Assembly (NCBI GenBank): GCA_021307315.1
Contig: JAJSPD010000094.1
Coordinates: 1 to 64,000 of the forward strand
Source: Bisporella sp. PMI_857
Taxonomy: Eukaryota > Ascomycota > Leotiomycetes > Helotiales > Helotiaceae
Reading direction: 5' to 3'
DNA: 64,000 nt
A model generated the notes under the pieces. It searched no databases. It saw nothing but the letters and a program-made list of their open reading frames with translations, and was not told where the DNA came from. Positions 53,553-64,000 of the stretch are shown here, piece after piece; the first letter of the stretch is position 1, and every line of letters begins with the position of its first letter. The translations under genes and the position numbers were made by a program.

Positions 53553-55363
53553 CTCAGAACCCTGTAACAAGTCTTGGTCTTGAAGATGAGTTGGCTGTTT
53601 TTCATTTACATCCTCCGTTTCCTCCAACCGCGGCGGATGGTTTATAAAAGCATCTCGAACTTAGTAAAGCGTACATCATACACCCGACGCTCTGGGGATT
53701 CATCGCTCCTGACACGGTCGGGGAGAGTTGTGAATCGAATCGAATCGTTGGGCGGCGACGTCTCTATTATCTAGATGGATCGAATGTGATCATCGGGGAT
53801 GCTCGTGAGGGGGACTTCGAATGGGCATCCGCACCAACAACACCAACCGGCACAGTATCAGCAATGCTGACATCAACTCACGACTCCAACATCCGCAATA
53901 GCCTTGCTAGAATCCACATCCTACCCTCCGCCCCTTCTCGCTCTCCCCGATCCATGCCGCCATTTCGTCTCACCTGAAGTTCCTCGACCTTTACACTCTG
54001 CGGCTGACCTGTCATTACTTCCACGTCCTGATCCCTCCGCCTACACACGCCGAGCTTCTCACGACCGAGACTGCAGCCTACGACTTCTTTGCCTGTACAA
54101 GGCTGCGGCCTGCTGCTACGTTCAGCGCTAAGATGGTCAAAAGCGACTGTGACTAATACTGGACCACCGTTCGAACCCTTCGCACGCGGCTTTGGTCACA
54201 ATAGCAGATGGGATCGTGGTGGGTGTAAGGTGGTGATTAGTATAAGAGGAAGGCGGAAGCTCCTACAAGTGGGCAGCAGTCCATGCTTGAGATAGCGGCT
54301 GGGCGTAGATCAGCGTCGGCGCCTGGGGAAGTACTAATGCATTATTTGTACTAATACATTGTTACGGGTGATAGGTTCTGGATGCATTATTCTGATGATG
54401 ATGCTTAGCTGCCTATTAGGTACTAGCTTATCATTTGGACTTGCGGGCCGGCCCGTTATGTGGATCCGGGATTTGATCGTAGCTTACCCCGCCAATAGTT
54501 GATGATATCAGTGCAATATACTGGTGCCAATGCATTGCTTGCGTTAATATCACGAAGTCACAGATCACTATATGTAAACGAGATGAGCTCTTTATATATC
54601 TCCTAAAATCGAGCGCCTCGAAAGACCCTTTGGAGTCTTGTCGTATAATTCTACTTCTATTTTATATCTTCGTTAATAATCACTCTTGAACACTGAGAAA
54701 AACCACGTCAAATACTAAGTGCTGTGAACCTAACGGTGTCAGTAGCTCTTGTTGGGGACCCGGACATTTGATCCGGAACGACACGCAGCAAACTCATCCC
54801 TTGATCATCTTTCATTTCATTTCATTGGTTAATTTCATTCTAGAGAGCGCATAAAATTAGCTGAGGCGAGGGCATACGCCCGCCTCCGCCTAGCCTGGCT
54901 ACTGAATCCTCGATCGACCACCACATAAACATGATCAGAACAGTGAGATTTGCGGTCGATAACAGCAGCCATTTCTTGTTGCTTCATGAGATAGGACACG
55001 GAACCGCTAGTTAAAGCGCAAACTATCTAACTCTTTTAGAAGCGACCTCCATCTGTAAAAGATTTTAAGTACCAGAGTTCCCCAAGCTGAAGTATCCAAT
55101 GATACTATCTCGGATCTCTTCCACCGTTCGTCAATACTACTGTGAAGCATTTGATTGTACTGAGAAGTCTTTTGCTAATGATGCCGTCGCCTTCATATGT
55201 TCCGCTTTCCCATAGCTCTACCGCTGGGGGCGGAGAGGGGTTGCTCAAGCGTTGCCCTGTCTTCACATGCTCTTGTAAGGCATGTACGTCAATACCCAAA
55301 ACACACATATGACAAGATCCGAAAGGAAATGGGGTAGGAATATGGGGACTCTAACTGAAGCGT
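53553..55363. other. intergenic, no gene seen
   Basis: No supported gene. It contains the second copy of a direct repeat at 55025-55210. Confidence 0.5.
55025..55210. repeat. direct repeat shared with 46793-46970
   Basis: Same orientation and order of blocks as the copy at 46793-46970, with small indels. It lies about 150 bp upstream of the Tc1-type relic, so it may be part of that transposon family. Confidence 0.6.
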
Positions 55364-55875
55364 ATGCTCGAGCCGTCTGGCATTCCCAATTGGCGATGCA
55401 AAAAGCGACCTGCACTTACACCTGAAGTGGCTAGAAGGAGGTATCTTTGGTGCAAAGCTCGAGAGAAATGGACTTTCGACGACTGGAGAAAATACATGTG
55501 GAGTGATGAGTGTTCTGCAGAGCGGGAAAAGGGCCGCGCAGGAGAATGGTGCTTTCGTACGGCTGCTGAAAAATGGGAACCACGAATGGCATCAACGTAC
55601 GCCAAAAGCCGGGATACATCAGTTATGGTATGTGCTTGCTTGCCTTTGGTTTATTGCAGGAAAGATACAACGTTCTAGTCTTTATATATTAGGCGGGGAC
55701 TTTGAGTCAAAAAAGCATGGTTATTCCGCACGCTTTTACCTCGAAGTACTCTAAGATCAAACGCCTACTTGCTGGAAACCTGGGCTTATTTTTATGCACG
55801 ACAACGCTCCTATCCATACTGCTCGCGCAACCACTGTATCCGCTCGAAGTCGTGCGATACCCTTGCCACACTTGG
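55364..55875 (+). mobile_element. Tc1/mariner transposase relic
   Basis: Reads LTPEVARRRYLWCKAREKWT, FDDWRKYMWSDECSAEREKG (first catalytic Asp in WSDE) and GEWCFRTAAEKWEPRM. It changes frame into LWFIAGKIQRSSLYILGGDF, SARFYLEVL, then changes again into GLIFMHDNAPIHTARATTV (second catalytic Asp in DNAPIHTA). The third catalytic residue, expected about 34 residues on, is missing, because the sequence becomes a kinase gene at about 55870. At least two frameshifts and both ends lost: inactive. Confidence 0.75.
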
Positions 55876-57389
55876 ACGTGGTGATACCGATATCTTTGTG
55901 GAAGGATCTAGCATCGCGAAGGTACAATGTTCTTTTGAGATCGACCTGGATTCTAGAGTCGTTATGCTCTACGATAGGTCCAACGGTCTAACGACTCAAG
56001 TCTCTGGTGACAATACTACGCCATTCGAGCATGGACGTCGTCGTCGAGTTGTCGTGCAGGACGGACTCAATACTATAATCGGAATGGGTGGTGTAGGGTG
56101 TGACCTCGTTCAATTCAAATTAGAATGGAATCCAAATCCTACTCAAACGATAGAGAAGGTCAAGAGCCGGGAAGGCGTGCCTTGCGGCCAAGACGAAAAC
56201 CCACGCTTCGTTCGAACTGTGGATGAGGCGCCAACCGTTTTACCATCTCAAAGGGTGACAAGAATCCACACACCAGGCGAGCGGAAGCTGAGGATGAGAT
56301 ACGAGATAGTAGGACCTCCGCTCGGAGCGGGGCAGTTTGGGATCGTACACAAATGCATCGACGTGGATTCAGGGAAGTTTATGGCTGTCAAGGTTTGACA
56401 CGTCCTCCGGGAAAATCACAGGAAGACTGGAGAGAAGAGTTGCATCATACACTGAAGCGTGAAGTGGAAACTCTTTCTGATATCAGCCACGTGAGTTAAG
56501 ACTTCTGCAATCTTCTGATACTCATGAACTAATATTAATGCCAGCCACACATCGTTGATTATATCGCGTCACAAGGCTGGGATGGACAAGAGTAGAGATA
56601 TTTATGGGTCTAAAAGAAGGGACCTTGGAGTCATTGGTCGAGAGTAGTGGCGGCCTTCCTACGCCTGTTGCGGACTCCGTCTTCCCGCAAATGCTCCAAG
56701 CACTTGACTGTCTTGCATACAACGGCATCGTTCATCGAGATGTGAAGCCAGAGAACATTCTCTACGTATCGCGACCGGGCGGTGAATATCAGTTCCAGCT
56801 GGGAGATTTTGGACTCTGCAACCGTATTATTGACGCCGCAACATTTGCCGGCATCTACCTTTATATGCCCCCCGAGATGCTTCAGGAAGGAGATCAGACA
56901 CACAAGGTAGATGTTTGGTCACTCTTTGTCACGATGCTGTGGATATTGGATGCAGGAGAGTTTCGTCAGAGGTCCAATCGGTTTAAGACTGTTGCGGAGG
57001 TCCAGCGGGCAGTTTTGTCTGCAGCCTTGAACATGGATTCGGTTTCAAAGATTCGGGAAATGGCAGCCGTCAACCCGAAGGAGCGTGCTTCTGCGGCACA
57101 GATGCTTGTCAAGTACTACAATGGAGTTGGGCTTAGCACTCCACGGAATCAGGTCCCAGCTCTCATCAGCAGTCCTTCACCCGCAATCACCGCCGCCAGA
57201 GCTCCGGTCCCAGCTATTCCCGCCTTGACAACTCGGACTACACAAACTAAACGGAGAGGCTTCCAAAAGAATAGGAATATATTTGCGGTTGCTGCTCCGT
57301 ACCGTGTCGAGAAAGCTCGCGATCCCTTCTCCGCACAACAAGCCCCTCGCCGGCTACAAGATCTCCGCCTCAAACCAGACAAGAGCTGA
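55876..57389 (+). pseudogene. FHA-domain protein kinase, 5'-truncated and frameshifted
   Basis: The reading starts inside the FHA fold (LATLGRGDTDIFVEGSSIAK) directly after Tc1 sequence, continues to the kinase Gly loop (LGAGQFGIVHK) and FMAVK. One base is missing near 56391-56395, after which the next frame reads LTRPPGKSQEDWREELHHTL, KREVETLSDISH. An intron about 56490-56543 restores HIVDYIASQGWDG. A second base is missing near 56590-56597, then VEIFMGLKEGTLESLVESSG, HRDVKPEN, LGDFGL and MPPE to the stop at 57389. The catalytic motifs survive, so decay is recent. It is a relative of the intact FHA-kinase at 41435-43180. Confidence 0.7.
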
Positions 57390-58721
57390 ATTTTGATACT
57401 TCTGTCGCAGCGAAGATTAAATTCTCGATGGATATCAGATTAGTGCCTTTCGTGTCAGTTCAGAGTCAAATGGACGACGGACACTAGGCGGGAACAGCGG
57501 AAGGTAGAGACCATCCATCTTCCCTACGGATCCGAAGAGGCGGGCAAGAATTCTTAACCAGAAGTTTGCAAGCATCAGAGATGACGACTAAACGAAGCCA
57601 TAATTCGATGAGCTATGCAAAGGCATCGAGATCCCCAAGACAATCGTGCCTTACTCGAAAATCGCATTCGGGCACGAGGTTTCAGCCGAAATTTCGGGGT
57701 TTCGAGAGATGGAACTGCAGCTCTTAAACGTGCTGTGAGTCACTAGCAATTGATCTTTTACCACATCACTTTCCCGAAATATCGGTGAGCGGTTTGGGAT
57801 CGCGGGGAACGGGAGTTTGGAGATGAGAGGTCTCCTAGCAAATGTTATTTTCGCCATGCGCAACGCACTAGGTCAGAAAGTGTTGAACCACGTGATAGCA
57901 TATTTTCTTCCGCGTGTGATTGAAATGGTGTCGAATATTCTAGAATCGTCAGAACGGCGTCCACGTTCGAGGAATGCGACCAGGACAAAATGAATCCTGG
58001 TGTGCAGGCCAAAAAGGATCCTGGTTTTGAGAATGAGTAAAAAGTCTCATTGGATTGAAAGGGTTCGCACTGCGTCGAATACGGTGGTAATTTTAGATAT
58101 GACGCGTGTACCGTACTGTATTATGAGGTCATCATGTGTCGGAACCAAATCGGGACCCTCGCTAATCTGAGGATCGTTCTCATCCAGCCTATTGGAAGCC
58201 GGTTTCCCCTGACCACCATCGCGTTGCTGAGCAAACACATGGCATCGAGCCCCACCCCTTGGGAACCGCAATTTCTATCTGCAAAATGTGCGCCAAATGT
58301 GGAAATGGCTCGTCCACGTTGAGAAAAGCCTAACATGTGCTTTGATTACCGCTTCTAAAATTTGGAGAAAGCTGGAAGTGAATTGGTGCTATTGAAGCCT
58401 GGGATCTTCATTAAAAGGCGGAACAATTCACGGTATCTCCAGAAATCGACCCCAGCAACGCCCTCATCTCTAAATTGAAGCCTACATTGGAATAGTATTA
58501 TATGCGACTACGTCGAGACCTGTCGGTCGACTGCAAGTAATTCAACCAATGCCGTAAACCCGCAATCCAATACATCGGCGCCGCCGACCCAGCCAGTTTT
58601 TCCAGCGTAACGAATTGTTCACGAGACTGGAGCTCTAACTCATGCTGTCCCTGACGACGTAAGACGTCTCGAGACTCGATATTACTAAATACTACGATAC
58701 TAACTCGTTCACTGGTTGCTA
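57390..58721. other. intergenic with faint coding-like scraps
   Basis: No intact gene. About 57605-57730 (GIEIPKTIVPYSKIAFGHEV) and the minus strand about 58170-58060 (THDDLIIQYGTRVISKITTV) read like protein fragments, but I cannot assign them. Confidence 0.35.
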
Positions 58722-59027
58722 GCAGAGATAGGCTATCATCGCGTGCAACATGTTCTCTCGCCCCTGCTATGCATCATCGTTAGGGAAATTATAGGCCCCT
58801 TCTCGGAACTTGTGGTATCGACGGCCAATTTCGAAAGTATAGTTCGTCGCGGTCGATGTTAAGGACGTTGTTGCTGATGCGATACTATCGGTCTCGTATC
58901 CAGCGTCGCTCCCGCTCTCTCCAGTCTCAGCATCTATTAAATGCTGAGCTTGCACGGTTTGTATAATCGCCGTTCCGGGCTCTTTAAATTCAAGAGATAT
59001 TGCGGGGTTGTCTGGGAGAAGGGTCAT
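58722..59027 (-). pseudogene. SAM-dependent methyltransferase N-terminus with nonsense codon
   Basis: From the ATG at 59027 the frame reads ETDSIASATTSLTSTATNYT, then FEIGRRYHKFREGAYNFPND. This lead-in is common to the LaeA-like fungal methyltransferases. It meets TAG at 58767-58769 where the family has Glu (NDDA*QGRENMLHA), then continues in the same frame to a second stop near 58722. No Rossmann-type SAM-binding motif follows. It is therefore an N-terminal relic; GAG to TAG is the simplest cause. Confidence 0.65.
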
Positions 59028-59438
59028 AGTGGCTATCGAATGCGACGAGAACTTGCTGGACGACAACAGCCGAGTTTGATATTGGGATTTGAAGTGTCCA
59101 TTACCGTATTTGTGGCATGGATCTCGAAAGTATGTTTACAATTCACAGCTCAATTCTCAGTTAAAAGGCAATGCCTTGTACTACAAATTGTATAGTATAA
59201 TGTGAGATCTTTTACCATTTACCCTTCATGTTGAGTGCCTTCTAGAATGTATAGCTACGCCAAAATTGTATCCACTTGCAGCTATATGCGATATACCGTT
59301 CATGCTTGTAGAAATTAGGAGACAACCCAGACTTAAGAGTCAGATTCACGGCGTGTAGTATGCAGCTTGCTATTCTCACCAAACCAAAATTAATACGCCT
59401 ACCGTAGGGGGCTGCCTTCCACTTGCCATCGATCCAAT
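59028..59438. other. intergenic, no gene seen
   Basis: No supported gene; it ends at the inner boundary of the right inverted arm. Confidence 0.45.
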
Positions 59439-61097
59439 CCGGAAGGTCGAAAGGATAAAATAGCACAGCATTAGTTGATCTCCCCCAATAAGGCGTTGAT
59501 GCCCCTTAGTTATTCGATTTGCATAGCGTTTTCGAAGACAGAGCTATCCTTTGCAGGCTAACCACGGACTGCGACTCGACCAAATTTGACGACGGTACGG
59601 GAAGTTTGGGCCAATATTTTTTAGAGACAAGGAGCTTCACACAAATGGCATTCTGATAACAGTCCAAGCTGAGGAGTTGGCCACACTCAGCTGTGTTACT
59701 CAGTAATAGGCACGGATCATCGCTATCGAGCTTGTCAGCGGGCCTATCAAGAGCTCTGGTCTCTCGCTAATCTGCCCCTTCCTCTCGCTAATCTCCACCC
59801 CCCCTGCAAGGCTGAAGTTCGCAGGGTCATCCTGCGACCAACGCTCATTCCTGACCTATGAATGATAGCCTGCATCTGAATATTTACTTTTCTCAACGGG
59901 CGAGATTTGATTTAAAAGCTATACTATATGAGAACCCTGACACGGCTGAGGAGGATGGCGATAATGTCAACGTGGAGGCGAGTGGTGGTGAGAGCAATGT
60001 TGAATTAACTTGTGATATATATTTCCATTCACCTTTCGGCCTACCTCTCAACTCCTTCCATACCTTTCTACTACACGCAGAAACTAACTTTCATTCTCCA
60101 CTTCAGCCATCATGGACTTTACTCCCTCCCACGATGCCAGACCCTCCTTTACCTTCCATCGCGGCGTCCCCGCTCCCCCTCGCAACATCAATCCAAACCA
60201 CCCACAACTGAGCCTAAACGAGCCCTTGGAAATCTCCGATTGGTTCCCGCACTTCCAATCCTGCCACTGCTACTTCCTCGACCACGCCCAACACAGCGAG
60301 CTTGTCCAAGCCGTCGCCGCACTCATCAACATCGCGCTACCCTTCCAAAAACAGCCTTACCCGGTGTTGGGCTCCTCTTCTGCCTCCTCTTCCTCGCATA
60401 GCTCGCACTCTGGCTCTGTTTTCAGCTTCCTACGTCTAGCACATACATCGTCATCACACCACTCACACCACCGACACCAGCCGCCGCTGCGACCATCGCT
60501 GTCGAGATGGAGAGGCACTAGCAAAGGGTCAGCCTTCGTAAGCCTAACGTTGTACCTTCGCCGCCTGATCGTAACCGGCTTCGATACCGCCCCCATGCTA
60601 CACAGTTTCTTCGGTGACTCGTGGCGCGCTGGTATTGGGCCTTTACACGAAATCGAGCGTCGGAATTATTTGTTCGCCGCCAAGAGCGCAAATTGGCTAG
60701 AGGCTAGGGAAGGCTATGATATTGGGGAGCAGACGGTGCCGTTCTTGAGGCCGTTGCAGACGGCGACTGACAGCGAGATTAGACGCGCGGAGGAAGAGTG
60801 GAGCGAGTGGTTAGGGATGCAGGATTGGATGGTAGGGGAGAGGGGGATTGATGTTACTAGGTATGGAGGGGGTCGTGGTGGTGATATAGAGCTTAGAGCG
60901 GGCCTAAGGATGGGTGAGGAGCCGGAGGCGAGAGTAAGCCGAGATGAGGTTAGCAATGAGGTTTGAGATGAACAGTATGCATTGAACGTGATGCATATCA
61001 GCATTATCTAGGACGCCATTATATGAGATGTATCTCCACCACATACATTATGGATATAACCGCTGTGGAGCATTTCCCTAGCAACAGGCCCAACTTC
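59439..61097 (+). repeat. right arm of the 1,659-bp inverted duplication
   Basis: Reverse complement of 33189-34847, same length, near-identical, including non-coding DNA upstream and downstream of the gene. Differences seen: ggtcga here against ggccga, and gctatt against gccatt (both read in the gene-antisense direction). Confidence 0.9.
60112..60966 (+). CDS. conserved hypothetical protein (right duplicate)
   Basis: 284 residues from the ATG at 60112, the same protein as that of 34174-33320. Motifs: DISDW-like EPLEISDWFPHFQSCHCY, SLTLYLRRLIVTGFDTAP and EEEWSEWLGMQDWMVGERG. An upstream open stretch (59858-60005) may be a 5' exon or leader, with an intron ending in CTTCAG at about 60105. Two identical intact copies suggest a recent duplication or gene conversion. 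Function unknown. Confidence 0.7.
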   Translation: MDFTPSHDARPSFTFHRGVPAPPRNINPNHPQLSLNEPLEISDWFPHFQSCHCYFLDHAQHSELVQAVAALINIALPFQKQPYPVLGSSSASSSSHSSHSGSVFSFLRLAHTSSSHHSHHRHQPPLRPSLSRWRGTSKGSAFVSLTLYLRRLIVTGFDTAPMLHSFFGDSWRAGIGPLHEIERRNYLFAAKSANWLEAREGYDIGEQTVPFLRPLQTATDSEIRRAEEEWSEWLGMQDWMVGERGIDVTRYGGGRGGDIELRAGLRMGEEPEARVSRDEVSNEV

Positions 61098-61195
61098 CAC
61101 TCAGCTAGCAATAGCATTGCCTCTCCGGCGCAACCGCTCCTGGCCAGTTTTGTTTCCAGCAAACCTAACTTCGGTCAAAGAATTTCTGGATGGGT

Positions 61196-61818
61196 CTAAC
61201 TCGACACTGCGGTTCGCTGTGGTCGTGGCCCTTCATCTTCTATCCTCGCTGGTAGTGGTGAGAAGAACACCGACAATAGCTCCTCTGCTTGTTCGACTTT
61301 GTCTTTCGTGGTGGATCCGTCTCGTCTCGTCAGCGGGTGGTATCTTGTCAAAAGCTGAGCTATCATAAGGATCCAAGTACTTTGCCGCTTGCCATATGTT
61401 TCTATCATCCGCGAGGAAATCCTCCCAGTGCGCCTTTTTCTGTCTGCGGACGGCATCATGGTATTCCTTAGTGGCTTCGTTCGCTTGCTGTTCTAGTTCA
61501 GGAAACATGCGACCCATCCGCCGTTGAGTCCTGGCCTGGTTCCGCCAGTACGTATAGACTCGCCGCAGCTGTGTGAGATGTGTTGGTCCACCATCTCTTC
61601 GCGTATGGTGAAGGCTTAGCCTTTGAGGTGAGTGCATGGACTGCCTCCAGCACCGCTGCCATCAGGCCATCTGCCTGTTGTTGTACACTGCCACCGAGTG
61701 GGACGAAGCGAAGAGTGGTGGTAATCCTGGCCATTATGTCAGTCCACGGTGCATTATTGAAAAGCAGCCTTGCTTCAACAATTCGTTCCGGAGTCGCGAC
61801 GTCGAACGTCGTCTGCAT
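61196..61818 (-). mobile_element. Tad1-like LINE relic (linker before reverse transcriptase)
   Basis: Minus-strand reading in three frames gives VPLGGSVQQQADGLMAAVLE, KAKPSPYAKRWW, then LTQLRRVYTYWRNQARTQRR, KEYHDAVRRQKKAHWEDFLA and NIWQAAKYLDP, then KVEQAEELLSVFFSPLPARI. This is the region between the endonuclease and reverse transcriptase of fungal non-LTR retrotransposons. Frame changes near 61590 and 61330 show decay. Neither the endonuclease nor the reverse transcriptase core is present. Confidence 0.7.
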
Positions 61819-62584
61819 GTCGGCAATCTTTTGGAGTGGGGAGGTGTATTTTCGAAATCGGTATTGATTTCTGTTTTAGCCCCACATTGTGATGCGCTAG
61901 TCCGTTTATATCCCGCGCTCCCGAACTCCCGTGATCAACGGACTTAACGTGCCGTAATCGGTATTTAGTCTAACATTACAGCGACGTCATCCGCGAGAAA
62001 CTCAAGCACCATATACGTGAGGTCATCCTATAAGTGTTCACAACCTAATGGAAGAGCTCAAAGATATCCTACTCTCTCTAGGGATGTTGGAATACCTTGA
62101 CAGCTTCATTGCAACAGGGTTTGGATCCTGGGAAACTCTGTCTGCTATTACAGAGGTTGAATTGTAAGGGAGACGCATCTAACGTTGTGATAGTGACTAA
62201 TCTGCTTGAATTAGGGAGCGTATTAATGTGAAGATTGGTCATCGAAGGGTAGGATCTCAAGACTAACGGATATCTCTATTAGCTAAAGTAATATAGAAGC
62301 TCCAATGAAGAGTAGCAACAGAGCAAGGCTTCCCAAAAGATGTCCCTCTTGAATTCTTTCCATCCTGGAAGTCCAGCCAATATATTTCTAAACACCTACA
62401 TCTTCGTAGGAGAAAAGCTACGCCGCGGCAACGCCAACCTCAAACCAGCGCGCCACACCAGTTGTCAGGATTATGACTAGTAAATCTAAAACTTGGTCTG
62501 ATGGTTTTTAAAATTGAAAAAGCAGGGTACAATATCCGCGTAGTAGTTATTGAGCATAGGCTCAGAATGTTAATTATTTCATAC
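61819..62584. other. intergenic, no gene seen
   Basis: No supported gene. Confidence 0.45.
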
Positions 62585-63300
62585 ACGGTTCTAGCCTCTA
62601 ATACGGTGGCTATGCCGGAGAACGTAGGTTGGTCAAATCACCAAAATACGCCGGACTCGTCCAATGTACCCTACTTCACCATATCACAGCATGGCTAGTG
62701 ATTCCCTTCCTGCGCGCGGTCTGGCTTCTATCTACGCATATATACATATCCATTGACAGAAGTGCCCTGTTTGTGGCCTTTGGTTTCAGGCTCTGACCCG
62801 GCTGCCAGCTGCTCACCCGCGTCTGTGGTACTTAGATACCTGATGTGCTACGGCCGCAGTGAAGCCATATTGCAACTCAGCAACCGTGATTCCACGACCC
62901 CCCTGTCCTCACAGGAGAAAACCTTCCCAACAACGTTCTCTCTCGTCGAAATCGCCCTTTCTATACTCCCGTAAATCCAAAGTCCTTAAGACCCTGACTC
63001 CCCCTAAACCTGTGAGATTATGCGTGCCCGGTGTGGGTCAAGTGCCTTCTGTATGCTCTGTAAATTGATGATGTCGTTTTAATGAGGGTTCAAGAATCTG
63101 CCAGGCAGGACTGCAGTCTCAGGAGGTGATAGGTCCACAGAATTCTGTGTTTTTTGTGTCGTACTGTGTATAATGTCGCCGCATCTGAGATCTGGGTAAG
63201 GACAATCCGAGATCGAGTCACAGTCGCTTTCGAGATTGCCGTTGCCACTCGTATACATCGTTCTACTAGTCACGCTGTTATCTTGAGCATGATGGGCAGC
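62585..63300 (-). repeat. R2 repeat, copy C
   Basis: Reverse complement shares the whole R2 order with copy A (to the GAACCGTGTATGAA end) and the extra CATCATGCTCAAGATA block with copy B. It lacks about 100 bp present in B after GGATTGTCCTTA. Confidence 0.65.
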
Positions 63301-63389
63301 CGCAGGCGACTCTGGCCGTGAGAAGAGGATACACAGCAGGTACTCACTAGATAGGCAGTGTCAGCTCCCTCTCCAGCCGCCTGGGCCCA

Positions 63390-63925
63390 GAACGTGTGAA
63401 GCATTTCAATTTCCTAGGAAACCGAAATGCACAGCCAAGGAAATGGCGTGGTGGGAAAGGAGGGGTGTGCTCGCTTATTATTAGTTCAATACATCAGGTC
63501 ACTTTCCTTGGGGAAGGGTGGATCTCAATGCGAGTGCCAATTGAGTCTGGTATATTCCTGCCAATTAGACCTTGGAATGCGCGCTGAATATCCTCCTTTC
63601 TTGAGTTCGGAATTATTGATTTGTTTTCTCGGATCCAAGTATTCTTGTTCTCATTTTTTGAAAAGATTTGATATTTAAGAACTAAGCTGGGATAATCGGG
63701 TGCGTGCTAAGAATAGAACGAAAATGTTGGGCGACCCAGCGATTCAACCCTTAGCCAAGATTTTGAGTCAGGGAAGGGGGTCGGAACAGCCTTTCCGGAA
63801 GCGCGCGCTTAATTTCCTCCTTTTGCAGATATAAAAGCATCAATCCAGAATTCCAGATTTGAGTTTTATGACTTGGGATGTCCTGGTCTCGGATCTTGAA
63901 ATATCGAGGTTCTATTTCAAGCTAG
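63390..63925 (+). repeat. R1 repeat, longest copy
   Basis: Starts GTGTGAAGCATTTCAATTTC, contains the CCTAGG palindrome, TTCAATACATCAGGTCAC, then near 63782 GGAACAGCCTTTCCGGAAGC, GCGCGCTTAATTTCC, AAAGCATCAATCCAGAATTC and GAGGTTCTATTTCAAGC. About 200 bp of unrelated or duplicated sequence separates the two halves. Confidence 0.6.
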
Positions 63926-64000
63926 GGATGGTGATTGCTCAGAATAGAACGTCACCTCAAACGCGAACGCTTCGCAAGGGAGCCGCAAGGCCGTCGGTCA

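Noticed and set aside
58047..58271. Aminoglycoside-phosphotransferase-like fragment
   Set aside because: A short stretch (DDLIIQYGTRV) is reminiscent of that family's start, but no catalytic motif follows; too little to call.

Overview
The window looks like nuclear DNA of a filamentous ascomycete (Pezizomycotina). Genes are split by short introns of 47-92 bp with GTAAGT-like donors and CTAAY-like branch sites. The families present (SesA, 2EXR, NmrA-like, DUF3435/FluG, FHA-kinase, dynamin GED, Zn2Cys6 regulators) are typical of that group. A leotiomycete (Helotiales-like) source is my guess from protein style only. Much of the window is gene-poor, AT-rich and full of broken genes and repeats, as in an accessory or fast-evolving region.

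Layout. 1-2948: no gene. 2949-5057: six-exon kelch/galactose-oxidase-type membrane protein. 5058-10992: repeats and small gene relics. 10993-12829 (-): ankyrin plus von Willebrand A protein, divergent from a multi-pass membrane protein (13239-14351). 14781-15835 (-): lectin-like propeller. 16134-16827: Mutator-like MITE with a 9-bp target duplication. 17008-18353: trypsin/V8-like serine protease. 19523-20740: TA-flanked MITE split by a 785-bp insertion.

20981-27938 is the centrepiece: an amyloid-signalling cluster. Three small proteins (20981-21595 +, 22102-22716 -, 27270-27938 +) have a SesA-like helical N-terminus and a C-terminal sigma-type amyloid motif. A NACHT STAND receptor (24949-26705 -) carries a matching motif at its N-terminus and is transcribed divergently from the third effector. 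By analogy with known fungal NLR/effector pairs, the receptor's motif would template the effector's motif and trigger heterokaryon-incompatibility-like cell death.

28913-48223 holds a broken 2EXR gene, a truncated GDPD-PLAT gene, repeats, a frameshifted dynamin tail, an intact FHA-kinase divergent from an unknown gene, a broken NmrA-like gene, two DUF3435 recombinase relics and a broken Zn2Cys6-regulator tail. 48224-52433 carries a multi-pass membrane protein and a Cu(+)-type P1B ATPase. 52477-53552 (-) is an ankyrin protein that looks truncated. 55364-57389 fuses a Tc1/mariner relic to a second, frameshifted FHA-kinase. 58722-59027 is a methyltransferase N-terminus with a nonsense codon, and 61196-61818 a LINE relic. 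A 1,659-bp inverted duplication (33189-34847 and 59439-61097), carrying an intact gene of unknown function, brackets 24.6 kb.

Exon boundaries are hand-derived from splice consensus and reading frame. No database search was run, so family names rest on recognised motifs.
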